From contig NZ_LKBT01000070.1 of assembly GCF_002699985.1 (NCBI RefSeq), forward strand, positions 62,001-126,000: 64,000 nucleotides of DNA, read 5' to 3'. A program made the position numbers and the translations under genes. This DNA comes from Pseudomonas sp. ICMP 561. GTDB taxonomy: Bacteria; Pseudomonadota; Gammaproteobacteria; Pseudomonadales; Pseudomonadaceae. The notes under the pieces were generated by a model. It worked only from the letters and a program-made list of their open reading frames with translations, ran no database searches and had not been told where the DNA came from. Below are positions 21,201 through 28,458 of this stretch, piece after piece (within the stretch, counting starts at the first letter, position 1; each line of letters opens with the position of its first letter).

Positions 21201-22060
21201 CCAATCTGATCCGGCTGTTCGACGCTGCGGTACAAGCCGTGGCGGCACTGGACGAGCCCGACGATATGAATCCGTTGGCCGCGAAGGTTCGCGAAGAGCG
21301 TGCCGCCTTGTTGAGCACTGGCGTCACCGATGATGACGCTGCGCGTCAGGCAGGCTGGCGTATCTTCGGTGCCAAGCCTGGGGCTTACGGTGCGGGTGTG
21401 CAGGGCGCGATCGACGGTCGCCTCTGGCAGAGTCGGGATGATCTGGCCGAGGTTTATCTGAATTGGGGCGGTTACGCCTATGGTGCCGCCGATGAGGGCA
21501 CGCCTGCCCGGGAGCGCTTTGCAAAACGCTTGTCGCAAGTTCAGGCGGTAGTGCAGAACCAGGACAACCGCGAGCACGACCTGCTCGACTCGAACGATTA
21601 CTACCAGTTTCAAGGTGGCATGCTTGCGGCCGCCGAGAGCCTCAGCGGCCAGAAGACTGCCAGCTACCATGGCGATCATAGCCAGCCAGATCTGCCGAAG
21701 ATCCGGACGCTGAAGGAAGAGCTGAACCGGGTCATCCGCTCCCGCGCGGCTAATCCGAAATGGATCGACGGCGTCAAACGCCATGGTTACAAAGGTGCCT
21801 TCGAGATGGCGGCCACCGTGGACTTCCTGTTCGCGTTCGACGCCACCACCGAACTGATTGACGATCACCAATACGCACTGTTGGCCGATGCCTATTTGCT
21901 GGACGCGTCGACCCGGGAATTCATTCAGCAGCACAACCCTGACGCCTTGCGGGACATAACCGAACGCATGCTTGAAGCGCAACAGCGCGGCTTATGGCAG
22001 GAACCGGGTAATTACCGTGACGCGCTGGAAAGCCTGTTGCTGGACATAGAAGAGAGCTGA
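18299..22060 (+). CDS. cobN: Cobaltochelatase subunit CobN
   Basis: This 1253-residue large subunit of the ATP-dependent aerobic cobaltochelatase inserts Co2+ into hydrogenobyrinate a,c-diamide. The CobN/BchH family is evident from the HVGKHGNLEWLPGKGVGLS block (about 555-575) and from RYGAERLMELAARG near 97-110. Full family length is present. Its stop overlaps the next ATG as TGATG, which implies translational coupling with the AAA+ motor subunit. Confidence 0.96.
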   Translation: MHLLRTQPGGFVPDDSIADLGQTPAELVILCSGDSSLALLAEAAQQLPDDYPSLRLANPMQVQNHASVDLYFDEVLRHAKVILISLHGGIGYWRYGAERLMELAARGVQVIMVPGCDRHDPELTERSTAPAEDCHRLWQFLRQGGMHNALEFYRCIANRLLDRDYAWSEPKALPRTAVYHPKGVSADPEIWFADWVPNQPVAALLFYRSHLQAANTAFIDVFCARLQAQGLNPLPIAVASLKEAGCMTVVEDWLDEVGVELILNTTGFAQSSPETPHLRPFRRNVPVIQAICAQDNEPGWRASEQGLGARDLAMHIALPELDGRIISRPVSFKDLAWHSERSQSDVVCYRPQPERMDFVAELARRWILLGRLPNADKRVALILANYPTRDGRIGNGVGLDTPAAALNILRAMQGEGYPVAELPDTGTELIHQLLGGVTNDLDSIDLRPCHQSMALDEYAAAFEQLPLANREAVIARWGAPDKDPMFRSGRMMIAGIRFGLTFVGIQPARGYQVDASAVYHDPDLVPPHGYLAFYFWLRKAYGAHAVVHVGKHGNLEWLPGKGVGLSETCWPDAILGAMPNIYPFIVNDPGEGAQAKRRTQAVIIDHLMPPLTRAETYGPLRNLELLADEYYEAQLLDPRRALELQRDILKLVRETQIDRELALGDALKDDDAATWLPRLDTYLCDLKESQIRNGLHIFGESPAGRLRIDTLLALLRIPRGDGRGAQSSLLRALSKAFELGFDPLDCELAEPWLSARPEALLAVSTDPWRTAGDTRERLELYAAWLIEQVVSNTEFSIPFENKDLLDIVNNLKEVVAPRLDACGPGEIHGLLDALSGRFVPAGPSGAPSRGRIDVLPTGRNFFSVDVRNLPTTTAWRIGFQSANLLLERHLQDNGDHLRQLGLSVWGTATMRTGGDDIAQAMALMGVRPVWATGSQRVDDFEILPLSLLDRPRVDVTLRVSGFFRDAFANLIRLFDAAVQAVAALDEPDDMNPLAAKVREERAALLSTGVTDDDAARQAGWRIFGAKPGAYGAGVQGAIDGRLWQSRDDLAEVYLNWGGYAYGAADEGTPARERFAKRLSQVQAVVQNQDNREHDLLDSNDYYQFQGGMLAAAESLSGQKTASYHGDHSQPDLPKIRTLKEELNRVIRSRAANPKWIDGVKRHGYKGAFEMAATVDFLFAFDATTELIDDHQYALLADAYLLDASTREFIQQHNPDALRDITERMLEAQQRGLWQEPGNYRDALESLLLDIEES

Positions 22061-23115
22061 TGACGTTGCCTGACGAGACTTTGAGCGATACCCCGCATTT
22101 CCCGCTGGCCGCCGTTGTGGGGGCTGACGAACTGAAATTGGCGCTGTGCCTGACCTCCATCGACCCGAAAATCGGCGGTGTGCTGATCGAGGGGCCGCGT
22201 GGCATGGCGAAGTCGACACTGGCGCGTGGTCTGGCCGATTTGCTGGCCAGCGGTCAGTTCGTCACCTTGCCGCTCGGCGCCACTGAAGAGCGGCTGGTGG
22301 GCACGCTGGATCTTGACGCCGCGTTGGGCGCAGGCCGAGCCGAGTTTTCACCTGGCGTGCTGGCCAAGGCCGACGGCGGCGTGCTGTATGTCGATGAAGT
22401 GAATCTGTTGGCGGATCACCTGGTTGACCTGCTGCTGGACGTTGCGGCCAGTGGCGTCAATCAGGTAGAGCGTGACGGTATTTCCCATCGCCACCCAGCG
22501 CGATTCGTGTTGATTGGCACCATGAACCCGGAGGAAGGCGAACTGCGTCCTCAACTGCTGGATCGCTTTGGCCTGAACGTGGCATTGAGCGGGCAGACCT
22601 TGCCGACCGAGCGCGGGCAGATCATCCGTCGTCGTCTGGACTTCGACAGCGACCCGCAGGCCTTTTGCGCGCAGTGGAGTGAGCAACAACAGGCGCTAAA
22701 GCTGCGCTGCGAACAGGCACGCAAGGTTCTGGGCAACATCGAGCTGGATGATCAGTCACTCACGATCATCACCGAGCGCTGTTTTGCGGCGGGTGTCGAT
22801 GGCATGCGCGCTGATCTGGTCTGGTTACGCGCCGCCCGCGCCCATGCGGCATGGCGCGGTGTGTCAGCGATTGAAAAGCAGGACATTGACGCCGTGGCGG
22901 AGTTTGCCTTGCGTCACCGTCGCCGTAATACCTCTCAAGAACAGCCGCCTCCCCAGGATCAGCAGCCGCAACAACCTGCATCGCAGCAAAATCCGTCAAC
23001 TCCCGAACCACAGTCCGCGCCGGATCAGGGGCAGGGCAGTTGGGGGGAATTGCCTGCGCAGGCCATGCAGACAGGCGCTCGTCGCGAAGTGCCGAGCTGG
23101 CCAAAAAAGCCCTAG
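22060..23115 (+). CDS. ChlI/BchI-like AAA+ chelatase ATPase
   Basis: This 351-residue motor subunit of the MgCh/CobN type has Walker A GPRGMAKS at 45-52, Walker B GVLYVDEVN near 106-114 and the sensor region MNPEEGELRPQLLDRFGL. The C-terminal third (from about 290) is a Pro/Gln-rich linker, QEQPPPQDQQPQQPASQQ, like the linker of ChlD proteins. In Pseudomonas this ChlI-type protein and the next VWA protein stand in for CobS and CobT. It is translationally coupled to cobN. Confidence 0.9.
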   Translation: MTLPDETLSDTPHFPLAAVVGADELKLALCLTSIDPKIGGVLIEGPRGMAKSTLARGLADLLASGQFVTLPLGATEERLVGTLDLDAALGAGRAEFSPGVLAKADGGVLYVDEVNLLADHLVDLLLDVAASGVNQVERDGISHRHPARFVLIGTMNPEEGELRPQLLDRFGLNVALSGQTLPTERGQIIRRRLDFDSDPQAFCAQWSEQQQALKLRCEQARKVLGNIELDDQSLTIITERCFAAGVDGMRADLVWLRAARAHAAWRGVSAIEKQDIDAVAEFALRHRRRNTSQEQPPPQDQQPQQPASQQNPSTPEPQSAPDQGQGSWGELPAQAMQTGARREVPSWPKKP

Positions 23116-23141
23116 GCATCCGTCCTCGCACTGTTCCGGGG

Positions 23142-23780
23142 ATGGATGCCAAGCCCCGGCGCGGTAAAGCTCCCGGTGGTCGAACTGGCGCGTTGCGCAG
23201 CGGTGCCGACGGAGCCATTGCCTGGTTGCCGACGCTGTTACGCGGGCGGCCCAAGGTTCGCGCCGATCTGATCCGTCAACCCAGAAGTCAGCAGCCCGGT
23301 GAGTTGTGGCTGGTGATCGTCGACGCTTCGGCCTCGACCAGGCGCCATCAGGCCTTGGGCCGGGCTAAAGGGTTGTTGGCTCAACTGTTCGACGACGCTT
23401 ACCGTCGTCGTGTACGTCTGGCGTTGCTGACGGCGAACGGCAACACGCCGCGCTGGCAACATCAGGGCCTCAAGGCATCCCGTGCATTACAGCCCTGGCT
23501 GGACGAACTGGGCGCGGGTGGTGGCACGCCATTAATCGATGCGTTTGATCAGGCACGCCAGTGGCTGGATAGACGCAAGAAGCAGCATCCTGCCGAGAAG
23601 CAGCACCTTCTGGTCATGACGGACGGACGGGTCAAGGATTCAGGCGGGTTACCGCCATTCAACTGCCCGGGCCTGCTGATCGATATCGAAAGCGGACCGA
23701 TCCGCCTGGGAAGGGCACAGCAGATGGCACAGAGCCTGGGCGTTGAGTATCAGCACATTGATGAGCTGAAGGCTCGTTAG
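23142..23780 (+). CDS. VWA-domain chelatase subunit (ChlD C-terminal-like)
   Basis: This protein of about 212 residues is a basic linker followed by a von Willebrand A domain. The MIDAS motif is intact: DASAS, then GGGTPL, then MTDGR. It should form the adaptor partner of the ChlI-like ATPase for CobN. It is in a different frame from chlI. The frame is open back to a TTG at 23040, inside the chlI end, so the true start could overlap chlI; ATG 23142 lacks a well-spaced Shine-Dalgarno, which suggests coupling. Together the two genes look like one ChlD-type protein split in the linker. Confidence 0.8.
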   Translation: MDAKPRRGKAPGGRTGALRSGADGAIAWLPTLLRGRPKVRADLIRQPRSQQPGELWLVIVDASASTRRHQALGRAKGLLAQLFDDAYRRRVRLALLTANGNTPRWQHQGLKASRALQPWLDELGAGGGTPLIDAFDQARQWLDRRKKQHPAEKQHLLVMTDGRVKDSGGLPPFNCPGLLIDIESGPIRLGRAQQMAQSLGVEYQHIDELKAR

Positions 23781-23784
23781 GCCC

Positions 23785-23874
23785 GTAGGACTGGCTTTAG
23801 CCGGGAGGGCGTCGGGATATTCTCTAAATCCCCCTCGGCAGAAACACCGCTCTCCCGGCTAAAGCCGGTCCTAC
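23785..23874. repeat. REP inverted pair (GGCTTTAGCCGGGAGG class)
   Basis: GTAGGACTGGCTTTAGCCGG at 23785 faces its complement ending GCCGGTCCTAC at 23874, directly after the end of the cob operon. It resembles the pairs at 14058 and 57839. Confidence 0.88.
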
Positions 23875-23935
23875 ATGATCAACGTCCAGCTTGCAGGCCA
23901 ACACCGAGTTTCCCACAAGGTCCAGCATTTACAAC

Positions 23936-24202
23936 TCAAGCAGGCATGGTCCACGGCTCAAGGCGGTGGCCCTCGTTGCTGATTTCAGCACGGGCCAGTT
24001 CGAGCTCGTTGGCCAGGCGCTTGGCATCGGAGTAAGTGCTGCGCGCGATCTGGCGGCGGCCAATACGATTGCTGGTACGGTCGATGACCGTCAGGCTCAG
24101 CTCGCCATTGCCGTCTTGCGGTGCCCAGGCGACGCATTGGAAAGGTTCGAAAGCGTGTCCAGCGATCAAGAGTGCATCGTTGAAGCGCAGTGGGGCGTTC
24201 AT
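23936..24202 (-). CDS. Conserved hypothetical protein, 88 residues
   Basis: I do not recognise a named family. The protein (MNAPLRFNDALLIAGHAFEP...) is soluble, has one cysteine and no signal peptide, and its second half is helical and Arg/Glu-rich (SDAKRLANELELARAEISNE). A strong GAGGAAATAACC ribosome-binding site precedes ATG 24202; the frame extends nine codons further but without support. Strand, codon use and the Shine-Dalgarno argue that it is a real gene. It diverges from the VpsR-like regulator across about 380 bp. Confidence 0.7.
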   Translation of the reverse strand: MNAPLRFNDALLIAGHAFEPFQCVAWAPQDGNGELSLTVIDRTSNRIGRRQIARSTYSDAKRLANELELARAEISNEGHRLEPWTMPA

Positions 24203-24525
24203 GGTTATTTCCTCAAGTGCCCATATCAAAATTGTGCGCTGTCGGTTGGGCTTACCGTTCAGCGGGTTACTTGTGTTGATGACACTCGATAGCTGTCAAG
24301 TCACACAGGTCGCCGATTATTTTCAGATTTTTTTGACTGCCCCCTGTGTTGACCGTGCGCAAAGCTGAAGTTCGACGAATATTCCAGCACAGCCGCACGG
24401 TCCGGAAATATCCACTCTGCGGACCATCAACGGCTAATTACCTTTCGATCTGGCCCCTATAGTCAATCGGTCCAAGCGACTGTCAAAAATTTGCTAACGT
24501 TCAAATCAATATCCTCAACTGACTG

Positions 24526-24546
24526 TTTATAAAATGATTTTATAAA
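24526..24546. promoter_or_regulatory. Perfect 21-bp AT palindrome upstream of vpsR-like gene
   Basis: The arms TTTATAAAAT (24526-24535) and ATTTTATAAA (24537-24546) are exact complements around a single G, 34 bp before the start codon at 24581. Position suggests an operator overlapping the promoter or leader, perhaps autoregulatory. The rest of the 24203-24580 region is AT-rich but shows no other site I can name. Confidence 0.55.
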
Positions 24547-24580
24547 CGTGATTGTCAAACCGCAGCGCCAAGGAATCCCC

Positions 24581-25909
24581 ATGCATGAATCGGCACCACC
24601 ACTGCGACGTTTGTTAATTGTTGATCCTTGTGATGATTGTCATCAGCTCATTCCCGTTCTGCGCGCCGCTGGCTGGGATGTAGACAGCAGTACCGTTGAA
24701 GCCGCGGTCAGTCGCAGCTGCGATGTAGGTCTGATTCGCCTGATGCCTTATCACTTTGAGCACCCGGAAGTGGTCAAGGAGCTGATCACGCGCAGCCACA
24801 CCGAATGGATCGCCGTATTGACCCCGGATGACCTGCGCCGGGAGAAGATCGGCGATTTTGTCTGCGAATGGTTTTTTGACTTCCATACCTTGCCGTTCGA
24901 TGTTGCACGTATGCAGGTCACGCTGGGGCGCGCCTATGGCATGGCGCGCTTGAGGGCTCAGGGGGCGGTTTATGTATCAGGGCCCGATCACGAGATGCTC
25001 GGCGAAAGTCGCCCCATCCGTGAGTTACGCAGGCTGCTGAGTAAACTGGCGCCTACCGAATCGCCAGTGCTGATACGTGGCGAGCCCGGTACTGGCAAGG
25101 AGCTGGTGGCGCGCACTCTGCATACCCAGTCCCATCGGCGCAGCAAGCCATTCATTGCGATCAACTGCGCGACGACCCCCGAGCACCTGCTTCAGGGCGA
25201 ATTATTCGGCTACGAGAAAGGCGCGTTCGAAGGGGCCAATGAACTGAAAATTGGCTGCATTGAGGCGGCCGATGGCGGCACGTTGTTTCTCGATGAAATC
25301 GGGGACTTGCCGATGGAGCTGCAGGCCAGTCTGCTGCGCTTTCTTCAGGACAAACAGGTTGAGCGCGTCGGAGGCAGAGAAGCCATCGTTGTGGATGTCA
25401 GGGTGCTGGCCGCCACCCACGTTGATCTTGAGTCCGCCATTCGCAAAAAGCGCTTCCGCGAAGACCTGTATTACCGCCTGAATGTGCTTCAGGTTGGCAC
25501 GGCACCGTTACGCGAGCGACACGGTGATCTGGCATTGCTGGCCAATCATTTTGCGCATTTCTACAGTCAGGAAACCGGTCGGCGGGTGCGTAACTTCAGT
25601 CAGGATGCATTGGTTGCAATGGGCAAGCATGACTGGCCGGGTAATGTCCGGGAGCTGGCCAACCGGGTTCGCCGGGGGCTGGTGCTCGCTGAGGGGCGAC
25701 AGATTGAGGCCGCTGATCTGGGGTTACTCGGTGACGACGACGTCGTCAGTACGATGGGTACCCTGGATGATTACAAATCCCGGGCAGAGCGGCAGGCGTT
25801 GTGTGATGTATTGACTCGCCATAGCGACAATTTGAGCGTTGCTGCCAAGGTGTTGGGGATTTCCCGGCCGACATTCTATCGATTGCTGCACAAGCACCAG
25901 ATTCGTTGA
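24581..25909 (+). CDS. VpsR-like enhancer-binding transcription regulator
   Basis: This 442-residue protein has a VpsR-type N-terminal receiver-like domain (1-125, with TEWIAVLTPDDLRREKIGDF as a recognisable stretch), an AAA+ domain (about 145-375; Walker A GEPGTGKE at 167-174, Walker B GGTLFLDE at 232-239) and a Fis-type helix-turn-helix at the end (VAAKVLGISRPTFYRLLHKH). The sigma-54 contact loop reads GAFEGA (214-219) rather than GAFTGA. Vibrio VpsR, which binds c-di-GMP and works with sigma-70 RNA polymerase, has lost this loop. ATG 24581 has AAGGA six bases upstream. No polysaccharide genes adjoin it. Assignment to the VpsR branch is from sequence resemblance; targets are unknown. Confidence 0.82.
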   Translation: MHESAPPLRRLLIVDPCDDCHQLIPVLRAAGWDVDSSTVEAAVSRSCDVGLIRLMPYHFEHPEVVKELITRSHTEWIAVLTPDDLRREKIGDFVCEWFFDFHTLPFDVARMQVTLGRAYGMARLRAQGAVYVSGPDHEMLGESRPIRELRRLLSKLAPTESPVLIRGEPGTGKELVARTLHTQSHRRSKPFIAINCATTPEHLLQGELFGYEKGAFEGANELKIGCIEAADGGTLFLDEIGDLPMELQASLLRFLQDKQVERVGGREAIVVDVRVLAATHVDLESAIRKKRFREDLYYRLNVLQVGTAPLRERHGDLALLANHFAHFYSQETGRRVRNFSQDALVAMGKHDWPGNVRELANRVRRGLVLAEGRQIEAADLGLLGDDDVVSTMGTLDDYKSRAERQALCDVLTRHSDNLSVAAKVLGISRPTFYRLLHKHQIR

Positions 25910-25920
25910 GCTGCTGCGCT

Positions 25921-26451
25921 TCAGGCGTGTTGGAGCAACTGTTCAACTGCCGCGAAGACCCGCTCACGACGTTGCGTCCAGTCACCGCCGATCACCTGAA
26001 AGGGTTGGTGATGCGTCTCAAGCCAGTGCCGGGTGTCGCGGAAGAATGCCTGTCGTGAACTTGGCTCGGGTTGGCAGCGCTGACCATCGCCGATCCAGTC
26101 GACGCCGTCAGGATCGAGCAACAAGTGCAGATCGTACTGACGAGCCAGCAGTGCAGGCTCGATCCACGCCGGACAATCCCCGAATAGTGTCTGACTCCAC
26201 AGAATATTGCTCAGCAGATGGGTATCAAGAATCAGCAACCCGGGTTGAGAGGCACGAGCAGCATCCTCGCTGTCCACTTGGCCTTGAGCGATTGCGGGAA
26301 TATCTGCGTAGGTGGTGTCCCGCTGGTTCTGTTCGATGAAAAGCCGTACATATTCCCCTACCAGAAGCCCGCCGAAGCAGCGCTGTATTTCGCCTGCCAG
26401 CCAGCTTTTACCGCTGGACTCAGGACCTGTCAGCACAACAACTTTCATCAA
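25921..26451 (-). CDS. NadR-like ribosylnicotinamide kinase-type ATPase
   Basis: This 176-residue P-loop protein has Walker A TGPESSGKSWL at residues 8-18 and then EYVRLFIEQ and the D-x-x-x-x-A-x-G-Q pattern. These resemble the C-terminal ribosylnicotinamide kinase domain of NadR. The adenylyltransferase and helix-turn-helix domains of NadR are absent, so it is a stand-alone kinase, probably phosphorylating nicotinamide riboside for NAD salvage. pnuC, a common partner, is not adjacent. It is convergent with the VpsR-like gene (11-bp gap). ATG 26448 is an equally possible start. Confidence 0.8.
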   Translation of the reverse strand: MMKVVVLTGPESSGKSWLAGEIQRCFGGLLVGEYVRLFIEQNQRDTTYADIPAIAQGQVDSEDAARASQPGLLILDTHLLSNILWSQTLFGDCPAWIEPALLARQYDLHLLLDPDGVDWIGDGQRCQPEPSSRQAFFRDTRHWLETHHQPFQVIGGDWTQRRERVFAAVEQLLQHA

Positions 26452-26718
26452 GCCGCTACCTTTTCCGGAGCTAAAATGGCACCCGTTGCCGGTGCGATTG
26501 TTCTGAGTGCGGGCATTGCGATTCCTGGGAGGCCGAAAGCGGCGGCGATTGTAAGCGTATACACCGGTTAGCGCAGCGATTAAGCGAAAAAACGCTGATA
26601 GCGGCCACTGAAAACAGCTTCCATTACGTCAAGGGGTTGCATGTCAGGTGTCAATGGCAGCGTACTGCCTGAAGGTCTGATAGGATCGCCACGCCTCGCG
26701 TTGGTTGACGGTGTAAGC

Positions 26719-26739
26719 GTCCGTTTTTAACGGACTTTT
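26719..26739 (+). terminator. Hairpin plus T-run in the uppP leader region
   Basis: GTCCGTT (26719-26725) and AACGGAC (26729-26735) around TTT are followed by TTTT. It sits about 85 bp before uppP in a 371-bp stretch (26452-26822) without a protein gene. It may end a short untranslated RNA or attenuate the uppP transcript. Nothing else in the stretch is recognisable to me. Confidence 0.45.
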
Positions 26740-26822
26740 CACCTTTCGACGGGCATATTTGCGCGCTGTTTGAACATGACAATATCAAGAAGCCTGCTTC
26801 GAGCAATGCTTCACTTGGGGGA

Positions 26823-27656
26823 ATGATGGATCTTTGGACCGCCGCTCAGGCATTGATTCTCGGGATTGTGGAGGGGCTGACGGAGTTCCTGCCCATTTCC
26901 AGTACCGGACACCAGATCATCGTCGCGGACTTGATCGATTTCGGTGGCGAAAGGGCGATGGCCTTCAACATCATCATTCAGCTCGGCGCGATCCTCGCGG
27001 TGGTCTGGGAGTTTCGGCGCAAGATCCTTGATGTCGTGACTGGCCTGCCAAAGCAGCGTCAGGCGCAACGTTTCACTATCAATCTGCTGATCGCGTTTCT
27101 CCCGGCTGTTGTGCTGGGTGTGATGTTTGCCGACTTGATTCACGAATACCTGTTCAACCCCATCACCGTGGCGACAGCCTTGGTCATTGGCGGTGTCATC
27201 ATGCTCTGGGCTGAACGCCGCGATCACGTGGTGCATGCTGAAAGCGTGGATGACATGACCTGGCGTGATGCCCTGAAAGTCGGCTGCGCCCAATGTCTGG
27301 CGATGATTCCGGGGACTTCTCGTTCCGGCTCGACGATCATTGGCGGCCTGCTGTTTGGTTTGTCGCGCAAGACCGCTACCGAATTCTCTTTCTTCCTGGC
27401 GATGCCGACCATGGTGGGCGCTGCGGTGTATTCGGGCTTCAAGTACCGGCACCTGTTCCAGCCTGCGGACTTCCCGGTATTCGCGCTGGGTTTCGTGGTC
27501 TCCTTTATCTTTGCGATGATCGCCGTGCGTGGGCTGCTCAGGTTCATTGCCACCCACAGCTATGCCGTGTTCGCCTGGTATCGCATCGTCTTCGGTATCC
27601 TGATTCTGGCGACCTGGCAGTTCGGCTGGATTGACTGGACCAGCGTGAACGGCTGA
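26823..27656 (+). CDS. uppP: Undecaprenyl-diphosphate phosphatase
   Basis: This 277-residue inner-membrane enzyme recycles undecaprenyl pyrophosphate for peptidoglycan and O-antigen synthesis and gives bacitracin tolerance. The two catalytic motifs are intact: EGLTEFLPISSTGH at 17-30 and PGTSRSGSTI near 172-181. About eight membrane helices are predicted. ATG 26826, one codon downstream, is better spaced from the GGGGGA and may be the real start. The DUF1294 gene follows after 5 bp. Confidence 0.96.
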   Translation: MMDLWTAAQALILGIVEGLTEFLPISSTGHQIIVADLIDFGGERAMAFNIIIQLGAILAVVWEFRRKILDVVTGLPKQRQAQRFTINLLIAFLPAVVLGVMFADLIHEYLFNPITVATALVIGGVIMLWAERRDHVVHAESVDDMTWRDALKVGCAQCLAMIPGTSRSGSTIIGGLLFGLSRKTATEFSFFLAMPTMVGAAVYSGFKYRHLFQPADFPVFALGFVVSFIFAMIAVRGLLRFIATHSYAVFAWYRIVFGILILATWQFGWIDWTSVNG

Positions 27657-27661
27657 CGAAC

Positions 27662-28093
27662 ATGGATCAGCGTATAAAATCGAACAAATCCGCAACGGCG
27701 AAACAGCATCCGTCGCGGTATCCGCGGGTGAAACTGGCGGTCTTTCTCGCCATTTGTGCGTTACCGGTGGCGGGCTTCACCTCGTTGCTGCTCAACGGGG
27801 TGTGGTTGCCCGGTGCGATCTATCTAGCGATGAGTCTGCTGGCCTTCTTTCTGTACTGGCGCGACAAGCGCCATGCCAGAGCAAATGAATGGCGAACGCC
27901 GGAGAAGATCCTGCACGCAGTGGAGCTGCTGGGTGGCTGGCCGGGCGCGTTGGTGGCGCAACAGGCATTGCGTCATAAAACCCGCAAGCTGTCCTTTCAA
28001 CTGGTGTTCTGGCTGATCGTTGTGTTGCACGAGGTGGTCTGGATTGACCGCCTGCTTCTCGGCGGTAATTACCTGAGCAGGCATTTCTATTAA
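27662..28093 (+). CDS. DUF1294 small membrane protein
   Basis: This 143-residue protein has a basic N-terminus, two or three membrane helices (about 25-46, 48-66 and 115-133) and the DUF1294 core: DKRHAR, then ELLGGWPGALVAQQALRHKT, then a W-rich final helix. Function is unknown. It starts 5 bp after uppP and is probably co-transcribed. In other bacteria DUF1294 is often fused to a cold-shock domain; here it stands alone. Confidence 0.88.
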   Translation: MDQRIKSNKSATAKQHPSRYPRVKLAVFLAICALPVAGFTSLLLNGVWLPGAIYLAMSLLAFFLYWRDKRHARANEWRTPEKILHAVELLGGWPGALVAQQALRHKTRKLSFQLVFWLIVVLHEVVWIDRLLLGGNYLSRHFY

Positions 28094-28113
28094 AAAGTCA
28101 CAGCTTCAAGCCG

Positions 28114-28458
28114 TCACAGCTTGAGAGCAACCTGCTGTTTCTTCGGCAGCTTGCTGACGACCAGTTGATGGGAGCGTGTCAGCAAGTCGCGCAATTCCCC
28201 ATCGCTCAGGGAGTAGGGCGTGGCGACGCTGATCCAGTAAGCCCGCGCCAGATACGGCGCGGGACGAACGCCTGGCCTGTCGACATAGCCAAGGAACAGA
28301 TCGGGTCCCACCTTGAATGACAAGCCTTTGCCAGCCAGGTCCATCACCGCAAACATCTTGTTGCCAGCGACCGAAAACACCCGTGTGCCGCCCCATTTGT
28401 AATCTTCCCGAGCGCCCGGCAGTTGCAGGCAAAACCCGGCGACATCTTCAGTGTTCAT
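28114..28458 (-). CDS. MmcQ/YjbR family protein
   Basis: This 114-residue protein of the YjbR fold (double-wing, CyaY-like) carries the family pattern at residues 14-40, PGAREDYKWGG and FSVAGNKMFAV, with VGPDLFLGY in the middle. A DNA-binding role is proposed for the family but not established. Its start overlaps the end of the upstream LysR gene by 11 bp, so the two are probably co-transcribed. Confidence 0.88.
   Translation of the reverse strand: MNTEDVAGFCLQLPGAREDYKWGGTRVFSVAGNKMFAVMDLAGKGLSFKVGPDLFLGYVDRPGVRPAPYLARAYWISVATPYSLSDGELRDLLTRSHQLVVSKLPKKQQVALKL

Noticed and set aside
26475..26488. TGGCACCCGTTGCC resembling a sigma-54 promoter
   Set aside because: The spacing between the TGGCAC and TTGC elements is 3 instead of 5, which breaks the -24/-12 geometry.
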